NCBI RefSeq assembly: GCF_040436345.1
Contig: NC_133238.1
Span: 13,135,126 to 13,199,125 of the forward strand
Origin: Pagrus major
Lineage: Eukaryota; Chordata; Actinopteri; Spariformes; Sparidae
Direction: 5' to 3'
DNA length: 64,000 nt
A model generated the notes under the pieces. It had not been told where the DNA came from and did no database searches. It was given only the letters and a program-made list of their open reading frames with translations. Positions 41,301-55,500 of this stretch are shown in pieces. Every line of letters starts with the position of its first letter. Position 1 is the first letter of the stretch. Position numbers and translations under genes: made by a program.

Positions 41301-44300
41301 GAGCTAGGGTTAGGGTTACGGTCGTCTTTTGACCGATTGACTCGAAATCGCTCCCAAATGTGCTCCTATACTGGCTGAACGAGACACAGCAGTCCCCATC
41401 GGATTCCGGTGAAATTTGTATTTTTGGTGAATATTTTAAAAAAAAAAAGTGGCCCATTTTTTCAATAGCTTCCAGGTCTTTGGACCGATTGACTCGAAAT
41501 CGCTTCCAAATGTGCTCCTATACTGGCTGAACGAGACACAGCAGTCCCCATCGGATTCCGGTGAAATTTGTATTTTTGGTGAATATTTTAGTGAAAAGAG
41601 ACAATGTTTCATGAGACTGCCTTAAGGCTGGCATTAGGGTTAGGTTTAGGGTTAGGGTTATGGAGCTAGGGTTAGGGTTACGGTCGTCTTTTGACCGATT
41701 GACTCGAAATTCGTCACGAATGTGGTCCTCTACTCGCTGAATGAGACACAGCAGTCCCCATCGGATTCCGGTGAAATTTGTATTTTTGGTGAATATTTTA
41801 GTGAAAAGAGACAATGTTTCATGAGACTGCCTTAAGGCTGGCATTAGGGTTAGGGTTAGGGTTAGGGTTATGGAGCTAGGGTTAGGGTTACGGTCGTCTT
41901 TTGACCGATTGACTCGAAATTCGTCACGAATGTGGTCCTCTACTCGCTGAATGAGACACAGCAGTCCCCATCGGATTCCGGTGAAATTTGTATTTTTGGT
42001 GAATATTTTAAAAAAAAAAAGTGGCCCATTTTTTCAATAGCTTCCAGGTCTTTGGACCGATTGACTCGAAATCGCTCCCAAATGTGCTCCTATACTGGCT
42101 GAACGAGACACAGCAGTCCCCATCGGATTCCGGTGAAATTTGTATTTTTGGTGAATATTTTAAAGAAAAAAGTGGCCCATTTTTTCAATAGCTTCCAGGT
42201 CTTTCGACCGATTGACTCGAAATCGCTCCCAAATGTGCTCCTATACTGGCTGAACGAGACACAGCAGTCCCCATCGGATTCCGGTGAAATTTGTATTTTT
42301 GGTGAATATTTTAAAGAAAAAAGTGGCCCATTTTTTCAATAGCTTCCAGGTCTTTGGACCAATTGACTCGAAATCGCTCCCAAATGTGCTCCTATACTGA
42401 CTGAACGAGACACAGCAGTCCCCATCGGATTCCGGTGAAATTTGTATTTTTGGTGAATATTTTAGTGAAAAGAGACAATGTTTCATGAGACTGCCTTAAG
42501 GCTGGCATTAGGGTTAGGTTTAGGGTTAGGGTTATGGAGCTAGGGTTAGGGTTACGGTCGTCTTTTGACCGATTGACTCGAAATTCGTCACGAATGTGGT
42601 CCTCTACTCGCTGAATGAGACACAGCAGTCCCCATCGGATTCCGGTGAAATTTGTATTTTTGGTGAATATTTTAGTGAAAAGAGACAATGTTTCATGAGA
42701 CTGCCTTAAGGCTGGCATTAGGGTTAGGGTTAGGGTTAGGGTTATGGAGCTAGGGTTAGGGTTACGGTCGTCTTTTGACCGATTGACTCGAAATTCGTCA
42801 CGAATGTGGTCCTCTACTCGCTGAATGAGACACAGCAGTCCCCATCGGATTCCGGTGAAATTTGTATTTTTGGTGAATATTTTAAAAAAAAAAAGTGGCC
42901 CATTTTTTCAATAGCTTCCAGGTCTTTGGACCGATTGACTCGAAATCGCTCCCAAATGTGCTCCTATACTGGCTGAACGAGACACAGCAGTCCCCATCGG
43001 ATTCCGGTGAAATTTGTATTTTTGGTGAATATTTTAGTGAAAAGAGACAATGTTTCATGAGACTGCCTTAAGGCTGGCATTAGGGTTAGGTTTGGGGTTA
43101 GGGTTATGGAGCTAGGGTTAGGGTTACGGTCGTCTTTTGACCGATTGACTCGAAATTCGTCACGAATGTGGTCCTCTACTCGCTGAATGAGACACAGCAG
43201 TCCCCATCGGATTCCGGTGAAATTTGTATTTTTGGTGAATATTTTAGTGAAAAGAGACAATGTTTCATGGGACTGCCTTAAGGCTGGCATTAGGGTTAGG
43301 GTTAGGGTTAGGGTTATGGAGCTAGGGTTAGGGTTACGGTCGTCTTTTGACCGATTGACTCGAAATCGCTCCCAAATGTGCTCCTATACTGGCTGAACGA
43401 GACACAGCAGTCCCCATCGGATTCCGGTGAAATTTGTATTTTTGGTGAATATTTTAAAGAAAAAAGTGGCCCATTTTTTCAATAGCTTCCAGGTCTTTGG
43501 ACCAATTGACTCGAAATCGCTCCCAAATGTGCTCCTATACTGACTGAACGAGACACAGCAGTCCCCATCGGATTCCGGTGAAATTTGTATTTTTGGTGAA
43601 TATTTTAGTGAAAAGAGACAATGTTTCATGAGACTGCCTTAAGGCTGGCATTAGGGTTAGGTTTAGGGTTAGGGTTATGGAGCTAGGGTTAGGGTTACGG
43701 TCGTCTTTTGACCGATTGACTCGAAATTCGTCACGAATGTGGTCCTCTACTCGCTGAATGAGACACAGCAGTCCCCATCGGATTCCGGTGAAATTTGTAT
43801 TTTTGGTGAATATTTTAAAGAAAAAAGTGGCCCATTTTTTCAATAGCTTCCAGGTCTTTGGACCAATTGACTCGAAATCGCTCCCAAATGTGCTCCTATA
43901 CTGGCTGAACGAGACACAGCAGTCCCCATCGGATTCCGGTGAAATTTGTATTTTTGGTGAATATTTTAGTGAAAAGAGACAATGTTTCATGAGACTGCCT
44001 TAAGGCTGGCATTAGGGTTAGGTTTGGGGTTAGGGTTATGGAGCTAGGGTTAGGGTTACGGTCGTCTTTTGACCGATTGACTCGAAATTCGTCACGAATG
44101 TGGTCCTCTACTCGCTGAATGAGACACAGCAGTCCCCATCGGATTCCGGTGAAATTTGTATTTTTGGTGAATATTTTAAAAAAAAAAAGTGGCCCATTTT
44201 TTCAATAGCTTCCAGGTCTTTGGACCGATTGACTCGAAATCGCTCCCAAATGTGCTCCTATACTGGCTGAACGAGACACAGCAGTCCCCATCGGATTCCG

Positions 44301-47300
44301 GTGAAATTTGTATTTTTGGTGAATATTTTAAAGAAAAAAGTGGCCCATTTTTTCAATAGCTTCCAGGTCTTTCGACCGATTGACTCGAAATCGCTCCCAA
44401 ATGTGCTCCTATACTGGCTGAACGAGACACAGCAGTCCCCATCGGATTCCGGTGAAATTTGTATTTTTGGTGAATATTTTAAAGAAAAAAGTGGCCCATT
44501 TTTTCAATAGCTTCCAGGTCTTTGGACCAATTGACTCGAAATCGCTCCCAAATGTGCTCCTATACTGACTGAACGAGACACAGCAGTCCCCATCGGATTC
44601 CGGTGAAATTTGTATTTTTGGTGAATATTTTAGTGAAAAGAGACAATGTTTCATGAGACTGCCTTAAGGCTGGCATTAGGGTTAGGTTTAGGGTTAGGGT
44701 TATGGAGCTAGGGTTAGGGTTACGGTCGTCTTTTGACCGATTGACTCGAAATTCGTCACGAATGTGGTCCTCTACTCGCTGAATGAGACACAGCAGTCCC
44801 CATCGGATTCCGGTGAAATTTGTATTTTTGGTGAATATTTTAGTGAAAAGAGACAATGTTTCATGAGACTGCCTTAAGGCTGGCATTAGGGTTAGGGTTA
44901 GGGTTAGGGTTATGGAGCTAGGGTTAGGGTTACGGTCGTCTTTTGACCGATTGACTCGAAATTCGTCACGAATGTGGTCCTCTACTCGCTGAATGAGACA
45001 CAGCAGTCCCCATCGGATTCCGGTGAAATTTGTATTTTTGGTGAATATTTTAAAAAAAAAAAGTGGCCCATTTTTTCAATAGCTTCCAGGTCTTTGGACC
45101 GATTGACTCGAAATCGCTCCCAAATGTGCTCCTATACTGGCTGAACGAGACACAGCAGTCCCCATCGGATTCCGGTGAAATTTGTATTTTTGGTGAATAT
45201 TTTAGTGAAAAGAGACAATGTTTCATGAGACTGCCTTAAGGCTGGCATTAGGGTTAGGTTTGGGGTTAGGGTTATGGAGCTAGGGTTAGGGTTACGGTCG
45301 TCTTTTGACCGATTGACTCGAAATTCGTCACGAATGTGGTCCTCTACTCGCTGAATGAGACACAGCAGTCCCCATCGGATTCCGGTGAAATTTGTATTTT
45401 TGGTGAATATTTTAGTGAAAAGAGACAATGTTTCATGGGACTGCCTTAAGGCTGGCATTAGGGTTAGGGTTAGGGTTAGGGTTATGGAGCTAGGGTTAGG
45501 GTTACGGTCGTCTTTTGACCGATTGACTCGAAATCGCTCCCAAATGTGCTCCTATACTGGCTGAACGAGACACAGCAGTCCCCATCGGATTCCGGTGAAA
45601 TTTGTATTTTTGGTGAATATTTTAAAGAAAAAAGTGGCCCATTTTTTCAATAGCTTCCAGGTCTTTGGACCAATTGACTCGAAATCGCTCCCAAATGTGC
45701 TCCTATACTGACTGAACGAGACACAGCAGTCCCCATCGGATTCCGGTGAAATTTGTATTTTTGGTGAATATTTTAGTGAAAAGAGACAATGTTTCATGAG
45801 ACTGCCTTAAGGCTGGCATTAGGGTTAGGTTTAGGGTTAGGGTTATGGAGCTAGGGTTAGGGTTACGGTCGTCTTTTGACCGATTGACTCGAAATTCGTC
45901 ACGAATGTGGTCCTCTACTCGCTGAATGAGACACAGCAGTCCCCATCGGATTCCGGTGAAATTTGTATTTTTGGTGAATATTTTAGTGAAAAGAGACAAT
46001 GTTTCATGGGACTGCCTTAAGGCTGGCATTAGGGTTAGGGTTAGGGTTAGGGTTATGGAGCTAGGGTTAGGGTTACGGTCGTCTTTTGACCGATTGACTC
46101 GAAATTCGTCACGAATGTGGTCCTCTACTCGCTGAATGAGACACAGCAGTCCCCATCTGATTCCGCTGAAATTTGTATTTTTGGTGAATATTTTAAAGAA
46201 AAAAGTGGCCCATTTTTTCAATAGCTTCCAGGTCTTTGGACCGATTGACTCGAAATCGCTCCCAAATGTGCTCCTATACTGGCTGAACGAGACACAGCAG
46301 TCCCCATCGGATTCCGGTGAAATTTGTATTTTTGGTGAATATTTTAGTGAAAAGAGACAATGTTTCATGAGACTGCCTTAAGGCTGGCATTAGGGTTAGG
46401 TTTAGGGTTAGGGTTATGGAGCTAGGGTTAGGGTTACGGTCGTCTTTTGACCGATTGACTCGAAATTCGTCACTAATGTGGTCCTCTACTCGCTGAATGA
46501 GACACAGCAGTCCCCATCAGATTCCGGTGAAATTTGTATTTTTGGTGAATATTTTAAAGAAAAAAGTGGCCCATTTTTTCAATAGCTTCCAGGTCTTTGG
46601 ACCGATTGACTCGAAATCGCTCCCAAATGTGCTCCTATACTGGCTGAACGGGACACAGCAGTCCCCATCAGATTCCGGTGAAATTTGTATTTTTGGTGAA
46701 TATTTTAAAGAAAAAAGTGGCCCATTTTTTCAATAGCTTCCAGGTCTTTGGACCGATTGACTCGAAATCGCTCCCAAATGTGCTCCTATACTGGCTGAAC
46801 GAGACACAGCAGTCCCCATCGGATTCCGGTGAAATTTGTATTTTTGGTGAATATTTTAGTGAAAAGAGACAATGTTTCATGAGACTGCCTTAAGGCTGGC
46901 ATGAGGGTTAGGGTTAGGGTTAGGGTTATGGAGCTAGGGTTAGGGTTACGGTCGTCTTTTGACCGATTGACTCGAAATTCGTCACGAATGTGGTCCTCTA
47001 CTCGCTGAATGAGACACAGCAGTCCCCATCGGTTTCCGGTGAAATTTGTATTTTTCGTGAATATTTTAAAGAAAAAAGTGGCCCATTTTTTCAATAGCTT
47101 CCAGGTCTTTGGACCGATTGACTCGAAATCGCTCCCAAATGTGCTCCTACACTGGCTGAACGAGACACAGCAGTCCCCATCGGATTCCGGTGAAATTTGT
47201 ATTTTTGGTGAATATTTTAAAGAAAAAAGTGGCCCATTTTTTCAATAGCTTCCAGGTCTTTGGACCGATTGACTCGAAATCGCTCCCAAATGTGCTCCTA

Positions 47301-47448
47301 CACTGGCTGAACGAGACACAGCAGTCCCCATCGGATTCCGGTGAAATTTGTATTTTTGGTGAATATTTTAAAGAAAAAAGTGGCCCATTTTTTCAATAGC
47401 TTCCAGGTCTTTGGACCGATTGACTCGAAATCGCTCCCAAATGTGCCC

Positions 47449-49596
47449 CTATACTGACTGAACGAGACACAGCAGTCCCCATCGGATTCCGGTGAAATTT
47501 GTATTTTTGGTGAATATTTTAGTGAAAAGAGACAATGTTTCATGAGACTGCCTTAAGGCTGGCATTAGGGTTAGGGTTAGGGTTAGGGTTATGGAGCTAG
47601 GGTTAGGGTTACGGTCGTCTTTTGACCGATTGACTCGAAATTCATCACGAATGTGGTCCTCTACTCGCTGAATGAGACACAGCAGTCCCCATCGGATTCC
47701 GGTGAAATTTGTATTTTTGGTGAATATTTTAGTGAAAAGAGACAATGTTTCATGAGACTGCCTTAAGGCTGGCATTAGGGTTAGGGTTAGGGTTAGGGTT
47801 ATGGAGCTAGGGTTAGGGTTACGGTCGTCTTTTGACCGATTGACTCGAAATTCGTCACGAATGTGGTCCTCTACTCGCTGAATGAGACACAGCAGTCCCC
47901 ATCGGATTCTGGTGAAATTTGTATTTTTGGTGAATATTTAAAAAAAAAAAAGTGGCCCATTTTTTCAATAGCTTCCAGGTCTTTGGACCGATTGACTCGA
48001 AATCGCTCCCAAATGTGCTCCTATACTGGCTGAACGAGACACAGCAGTCCCCATCGGATTCCGGTGAAATTTGTATTTTTGGTGAATATTTTAGTGAAAA
48101 GAGACAATGTTTCATGAGACTGCCTTAAGGCTGGCATTAGGGTTAGGTTTGGGGTTAGGGTTATGGAGCTAGGGTTAGGGTTACGGTCGTCTTTTGACCG
48201 ATTGACTCGAAATTCGTCACGAATGTGGTCCTCTACTCGCTGAATGAGACACAGCAGTCCCCATCGGATTCCGGTGAAATTTGTATTTTTGGTGAATATT
48301 TTAGTGAAAAGAGACAATGTTTCATGGGACTGCCTTAAGGCTGGCATTAGGGTTAGGGTTAGGGTTAGGGTTATGGAGCTAGGGTTAGGGTTACGGTCGT
48401 CTTTTGACCGATTGACTCGAAATCGCTCCCAAATGTGCTCCTATACTGGCTGAACGAGACACAGCAGTCCCCATCGGATTCCGGTGAAATTTGTATTTTT
48501 GGTGAATATTTTAAAGAAAAAAGTGGCCCATTTTTTCAATAGCTTCCAGGTCTTTGGACCGATTGACTCGAAATCGCTCCCAAATGTGCCCCTATACTGA
48601 CTGAACGAGACACAGCAGTCCCCATCGGATTCCGGTGAAATTTGTATTTTTGGTGAATATTTTAGTGAAAAGAGACAATGTTTCATGAGACTGCCTTAAG
48701 GCTGGCATTAGGGTTAGGGTTAGGGTTAGGGTTATGGAGCTAGGGTTAGGGTTACGGTCGTCTTTTGACCGATTGACTCGAAATTCATCACGAATGTGGT
48801 CCTCTACTCGCTGAATGAGACACAGCAGTCCCCATCGGATTCCGGTGAAATTTGTATTTTTGGTGAATATTTTAGTGAAAAGAGACAATGTTTCATGAGA
48901 CTGCCTTAAGGCTGGCATTAGGGTTAGGGTTAGGGTTAGGGTTATGGAGCTAGGGTTAGGGTTACGGTCGTCTTTTGACCGATTGACTCGAAATTCGTCA
49001 CGAATGTGGTCCTCTACTCGCTGAATGAGACACAGCAGTCCCCATCGGATTCTGGTGAAATTTGTATTTTTGGTGAATATTTAAAAAAAAAAAAGTGGCC
49101 CATTTTTTCAATAGCTTCCAGGTCTTTGGACCGATTGACTCGAAATCGCTCCCAAATGTGCTCCTATACTGGCTGAACGAGACACAGCAGTCCCCATCGG
49201 ATTCCGGTGAAATTTGTATTTTTGGTGAATATTTTAGTGAAAAGAGACAATGTTTCATGAGACTGCCTTAAGGCTGGCATTAGGGTTAGGTTTGGGGTTA
49301 GGGTTATGGAGCTAGGGTTAGGGTTACGGTCGTCTTTTGACCGATTGACTCGAAATTCGTCACGAATGTGGTCCTCTACTCGCTGAATGAGACACAGCAG
49401 TCCCCATCGGATTCCGGTGAAATTTGTATTTTTGGTGAATATTTTAGTGAAAAGAGACAATGTTTCATGGGACTGCCTTAAGGCTGGCATTAGGGTTAGG
49501 GTTAGGGTTAGGGTTATGGAGCTAGGGTTAGGGTTACGGTCGTCTTTTGACCGATTGACTCGAAATCGCTCCCAAATGTGCTCCTATACTGGCTGA
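47449..49596 (+). repeat. Tandem 1143-bp duplication within the TTAGGG array
   Basis: Stretches starting at 47449 and 48592 (offset 1143 bp) match through at least 1 kb, including the private variants aaattcatcacgaatgtgg and ggattctggtgaaat and an unusual poly(A) junction gaatatttaaaaaa. This is the clearest local tandem copy. Other offsets are given in the findings. Confidence 0.8.
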
Positions 49597-52500
49597 ACGA
49601 GACACAGCAGTCCCCATCGGATTCCGGTGAAATTTGTATTTTTGGTGAATATTTTAAAGAAAAAAGTGGCCCATTTTTTCAATAGCTTCCAGGTCTTTGG
49701 ACCAATTGACTCGAAATCGCTCCCAAATGTGCTCCTATACTGACTGAACGAGACACAGCAGTCCCCATCGGATTCCGGTGAAATTTGTATTTTTGGTGAA
49801 TATTTTAGTGAAAAGAGACAATGTTTCATGAGACTGCCTTAAGGCTGGCATTAGGGTTAGGTTTAGGGTTAGGGTTATGGAGCTAGGGTTAGGGTTACGG
49901 TCGTCTTTTGACCGATTGACTCGAAATTCGTCACGAATGTGGTCCTCTACTCGCTGAATGAGACACAGCAGTCCCCATCGGATTCCGGTGAAATTTGTAT
50001 TTTTGGTGAATATTTTAGTGAAAAGAGACAATGTTTCATGGGACTGCCTTAAGGCTGGCATTAGGGTTAGGGTTAGGGTTAGGGTTATGGAGCTAGGGTT
50101 AGGGTTACGGTCGTCTTTTGACCGATTGACTCGAAATTCGTCACGAATGTGGTCCTCTACTCGCTGAATGAGACACAGCAGTCCCCATCTGATTCCGCTG
50201 AAATTTGTATTTTTGGTGAATATTTTAAAGAAAAAAGTGGCCCATTTTTTCAATAGCTTCCAGGTCTTTGGACCGATTGACTCGAAATCGCTCCCAAATG
50301 TGCTCCTATACTGGCTGAACGAGACACAGCAGTCCCCATCGGATTCCGGTGAAATTTGTATTTTTGGTGAATATTTTAGTGAAAAGAGACAATGTTTCAT
50401 GAGACTGCCTTAAGGCTGGCATTAGGGTTAGGTTTAGGGTTAGGGTTATGGAGCTAGGGTTAGGGTTACGGTCGTCTTTTGACCGATTGACTCGAAATTC
50501 GTCACTAATGTGGTCCTCTACTCGCTGAATGAGACACAGCAGTCCCAATCAGATTCCGGTGAAATTTGTATTTTTGGTGAATATTTTAAAGAAAAAAGTG
50601 GCCCATTTTTTCAATAGCTTCCAGGTCTTTGGACCGATTGACTCGAAATCGCTCCCAAATGTGCTCCTATACTGGCTGAACGGGACACAGCAGTCCCCAT
50701 CAGATTCCGGTGAAATTTGTATTTTTGGTGAATATTTTAAAGAAAAAAGTGGCCCATTTTTTCAATAGCTTCCAGGTCTTTGGACCGATTGACTCGAAAT
50801 CGCTCCCAAATGTGCTCCTATACTGGCTGAACGAGACACAGCAGTCCCCATCGGATTCCGGTGAAATTTGTATTTTTGGTGAATATTTTAGTGAAAAGAG
50901 ACAATGTTTCATGAGACTGCCTTAAGGCTGGCATGAGGGTTAGGGTTAGGGTTAGGGTTATGGAGCTAGGGTTAGGGTTACGGTCGTCTTTTGACCGATT
51001 GACTCGAAATTCGTCACGAATGTGGTCCTCTACTCGCTGAATGAGACACAGCAGTCCCCATCGGTTTCCGGTGAAATTTGTATTTTTCGTGAATATTTTA
51101 AAGAAAAAAGTGGCCCATTTTTTCAATAGCTTCCAGGTCTTTGGACCGATTGACTCGAAATCGCTCCCAAATGTGCTCCTACACTGGCTGAACGAGACAC
51201 AGCAGTCCCCATCGGATTCCGGTGAAATTTGTATTTTTGGTGAATATTTTAAAGAAAAAAGTGGCCCATTTTTTCAATAGCTTCCAGGTCTTTGGACCGA
51301 TTGACTCGAAATCGCTCCCAAATGTGCCCCTATACTGACTGAACGAGACACAGCAGTCCCCATCGGATTCCGGTGAAATTTGTATTTTTGGTGAATATTT
51401 TAGTGAAAAGAGACAATGTTTCATGAGACTGCCTTAAGGCTGGCATTAGGGTTAGGGTTAGGGTTAGGGTTATGGAGCTAGGGTTAGGGTTACGGTCGTC
51501 TTTTGACCGATTGACTCGAAATTCGTCACGAATGTGGTCCTCTACTCGCTGAATGAGACACAGCAGTCCCCATCGGATTCCGGTGAAATTTGTATTTTTG
51601 GTGAATATTTTAAAAAAAAAAAGTGGCCCATTTTTTCAATAGCTTCCAGGTCTTTGGACCGATTGACTCGAAATCGCTCCCAAATGTGCTCCTATACTGG
51701 CTGAACGAGACACAGCAGTCCCCATCGGATTCCGGTGAAATTTGTATTTTTGGTGAATATTTTAAAGAAAAAAGTGGCCCATTTTTTCAATAGCTTCCAG
51801 GTCTTTGGACCGATTGACTCGAAATCGCTCCCAAATGTGCTCCTATACTGGCTGAACGAGACACAGCAGTCCCCATCGGATTCCGGTGAAATTTGTATTT
51901 TTGGTGAATATTTTAAAGAAAAAAGTGGCCCATTTTTTCAATAGCTTCCAGGTCTTTGGACCAATTGACTCGAAATCGCTCCCAAATGTGCTCCTATACT
52001 GACTGAACGAGACACAGCAGTCCCCATCGGATTCCGGTGAAATTTGTATTTTTGGTGAATATTTTAGTGAAAAGAGACAATGTTTCATGAGACTGCCTTA
52101 AGGCTGGCATTAGGGTTAGGTTTAGGGTTAGGGTTATGGAGCTAGGGTTAGGGTTACGGTCGTCTTTTGACCGATTGACTCGAAATTCGTCACGAATGTG
52201 GTCCTCTACTCGCTGAATGAGACACAGCAGTCCCCATCGGATTCCGGTGAAATTTGTATTTTTGGTGAATATTTTAGTGAAAAGAGACAATGTTTCATGA
52301 GACTGCCTTAAGGCTGGCATTAGGGTTAGGGTTAGGGTTAGGGTTATGGAGCTAGGGTTAGGGTTACGGTCGTCTTTTGACCGATTGACTCGAAATTCGT
52401 CACGAATGTGGTCCTCTACTCGCTGAATGAGACACAGCAGTCCCCATCGGATTCCGGTGAAATTTGTATTTTTGGTGAATATTTTAAAAAAAAAAAGTGG

Positions 52501-55500
52501 CCCATTTTTTCAATAGCTTCCAGGTCTTTGGACCGATTGACTCGAAATCGCTCCCAAATGTGCTCCTATACTGGCTGAACGAGACACAGCAGTCCCCATC
52601 GGATTCCGGTGAAATTTGTATTTTTGGTGAATATTTTAGTGAAAAGAGACAATGTTTCATGAGACTGCCTTAAGGCTGGCATTAGGGTTAGGTTTGGGGT
52701 TAGGGTTATGGAGCTAGGGTTAGGGTTACGGTCGTCTTTTGACCGATTGACTCGAAATTCGTCACGAATGTGGTCCTCTACTCGCTGAATGAGACACAGC
52801 AGTCCCCATCGGATTCCGGTGAAATTTGTATTTTTGGTGAATATTTTAGTGAAAAGAGACAATGTTTCATGGGACTGCCTTAAGGCTGGCATTAGGGTTA
52901 GGGTTAGGGTTAGGGTTATGGAGCTAGGGTTAGGGTTACGGTCGTCTTTTGACCGATTGACTCGAAATCGCTCCCAAATGTGCTCCTATACTGGCTGAAC
53001 GAGACACAGCAGTCCCCATCGGATTCCGGTGAAATTTGTATTTTTGGTGAATATTTTAAAGAAAAAAGTGGCCCATTTTTTCAATAGCTTCCAGGTCTTT
53101 GGACCAATTGACTCGAAATCGCTCCCAAATGTGCTCCTATACTGACTGAACGAGACACAGCAGTCCCCATCGGATTCCGGTGAAATTTGTATTTTTGGTG
53201 AATATTTTAGTGAAAAGAGACAATGTTTCATGAGACTGCCTTAAGGCTGGCATTAGGGTTAGGTTTAGGGTTAGGGTTATGGAGCTAGGGTTAGGGTTAC
53301 GGTCGTCTTTTGACCGATTGACTCGAAATTCGTCACGAATGTGGTCCTCTACTCGCTGAATGAGACACAGCAGTCCCCATCGGATTCCGGTGAAATTTGT
53401 ATTTTTGGTGAATATTTTAGTGAAAAGAGACAATGTTTCATGGGACTGCCTTAAGGCTGGCATTAGGGTTAGGGTTAGGGTTAGGGTTATGGAGCTAGGG
53501 TTAGGGTTACGGTCGTCTTTTGACCGATTGACTCGAAATTCGTCACGAATGTGGTCCTCTACTCGCTGAATGAGACACAGCAGTCCCCATCTGATTCCGC
53601 TGAAATTTGTATTTTTGGTGAATATTTTAAAGAAAAAAGTGGCCCATTTTTTCAATAGCTTCCAGGTCTTTGGACCGATTGACTCGAAATCGCTCCCAAA
53701 TGTGCTCCTATACTGGCTGAACGAGACACAGCAGTCCCCATCGGATTCCGGTGAAATTTGTATTTTTGGTGAATATTTTAGTGAAAAGAGACAATGTTTC
53801 ATGAGACTGCCTTAAGGCTGGCATTAGGGTTAGGTTTAGGGTTAGGGTTATGGAGCTAGGGTTAGGGTTACGGTCGTCTTTTGACCGATTGACTCGAAAT
53901 TCGTCACTAATGTGGTCCTCTACTCGCTGAATGAGACACAGCAGTCCCCATCAGATTCCGGTGAAATTTGTATTTTTGGTGAATATTTTAAAGAAAAAAG
54001 TGGCCCATTTTTTCAATAGCTTCCAGGTCTTTGGACCGATTGACTCGAAATCGCTCCCAAATGTGCTCCTATACTGGCTGAACGGGACACAGCAGTCCCC
54101 ATCAGATTCCGGTGAAATTTGTATTTTTGGTGAATATTTTAAAGAAAAAAGTGGCCCATTTTTTCAATAGCTTCCAGGTCTTTGGACCGATTGACTCGAA
54201 ATCGCTCCCAAATGTGCTCCTATACTGGCTGAACGAGACACAGCAGTCCCCATCGGATTCCGGTGAAATTTGTATTTTTGGTGAATATTTTAGTGAAAAG
54301 AGACAATGTTTCATGAGACTGCCTTAAGGCTGGCATGAGGGTTAGGGTTAGGGTTAGGGTTATGGAGCTAGGGTTAGGGTTACGGTCGTCTTTTGACCGA
54401 TTGACTCGAAATTCGTCACGAATGTGGTCCTCTACTCGCTGAATGAGACACAGCAGTCCCCATCGGTTTCCGGTGAAATTTGTATTTTTCGTGAATATTT
54501 TAAAGAAAAAAGTGGCCCATTTTTTCAATAGCTTCCAGGTCTTTGGACCGATTGACTCGAAATCGCTCCCAAATGTGCTCCTACACTGGCTGAACGAGAC
54601 ACAGCAGTCCCCATCGGATTCCGGTGAAATTTGTATTTTTGGTGAATATTTTAAAGAAAAAAGTGGCCCATTTTTTCAATAGCTTCCAGGTCTTTGGACC
54701 GATTGACTCGAAATCGCTCCCAAATGTGCCCCTATACTGACTGAACGAGACACAGCAGTCCCCATCGGATTCCGGTGAAATTTGTATTTTTGGTGAATAT
54801 TTTAGTGAAAAGAGACAATGTTTCATGAGACTGCCTTAAGGCTGGCATTAGGGTTAGGGTTATGGAGCTAGGGTTAGGGTTACGGTCGTCTTTTGACCGA
54901 TTGACTCGAAATTCGTCACGAATGTGGTCCTCTACTCGCTGAATGAGACACAGCAGTCCCCATCGGATTCCGGTGAAATTTGTATTTTTGGTGAATATTT
55001 TAAAGAAAAAAGTGGCCCATTTTTTCAATAGCTTCCAGGTCTTTTGACCGATTGACTCGAAATCGCTCCCAAATGTGCTCCTATACTGACTGAATGAGAC
55101 ACAGCAGTCCCCATCGGATTCCGGTGAAATTTGTATTTTTGGTGAATATTTTAGTGAAAAGAGACAATGTTTCATGAGACTGCCTTAAGGCTGGCATTAG
55201 GGTTAGGGTTAGGGTTATGGAGCTAGGGTTAGGGTTACGGTCGTCTTTTGACCGATTGACTCGAAATTCGTCACGAATGTGGTCCTCTACTCCCTGAATG
55301 AGACACAGCAGTCCCCATCAGATTCCGGTGAAATTTGTATTTTTGGTGAATATTTTAAAGAAAAAAGTGGCCCATTTTTTCAATAGCTTCCAGGTCTTTT
55401 GACCGATTGACTCGAAATCGCTCCCAAATGTGCTCCTATACTGGCTGAACGGGACACAGCAGTCCCCATCAGATTCCGGTGAAATTTGTATTTTTGGTGA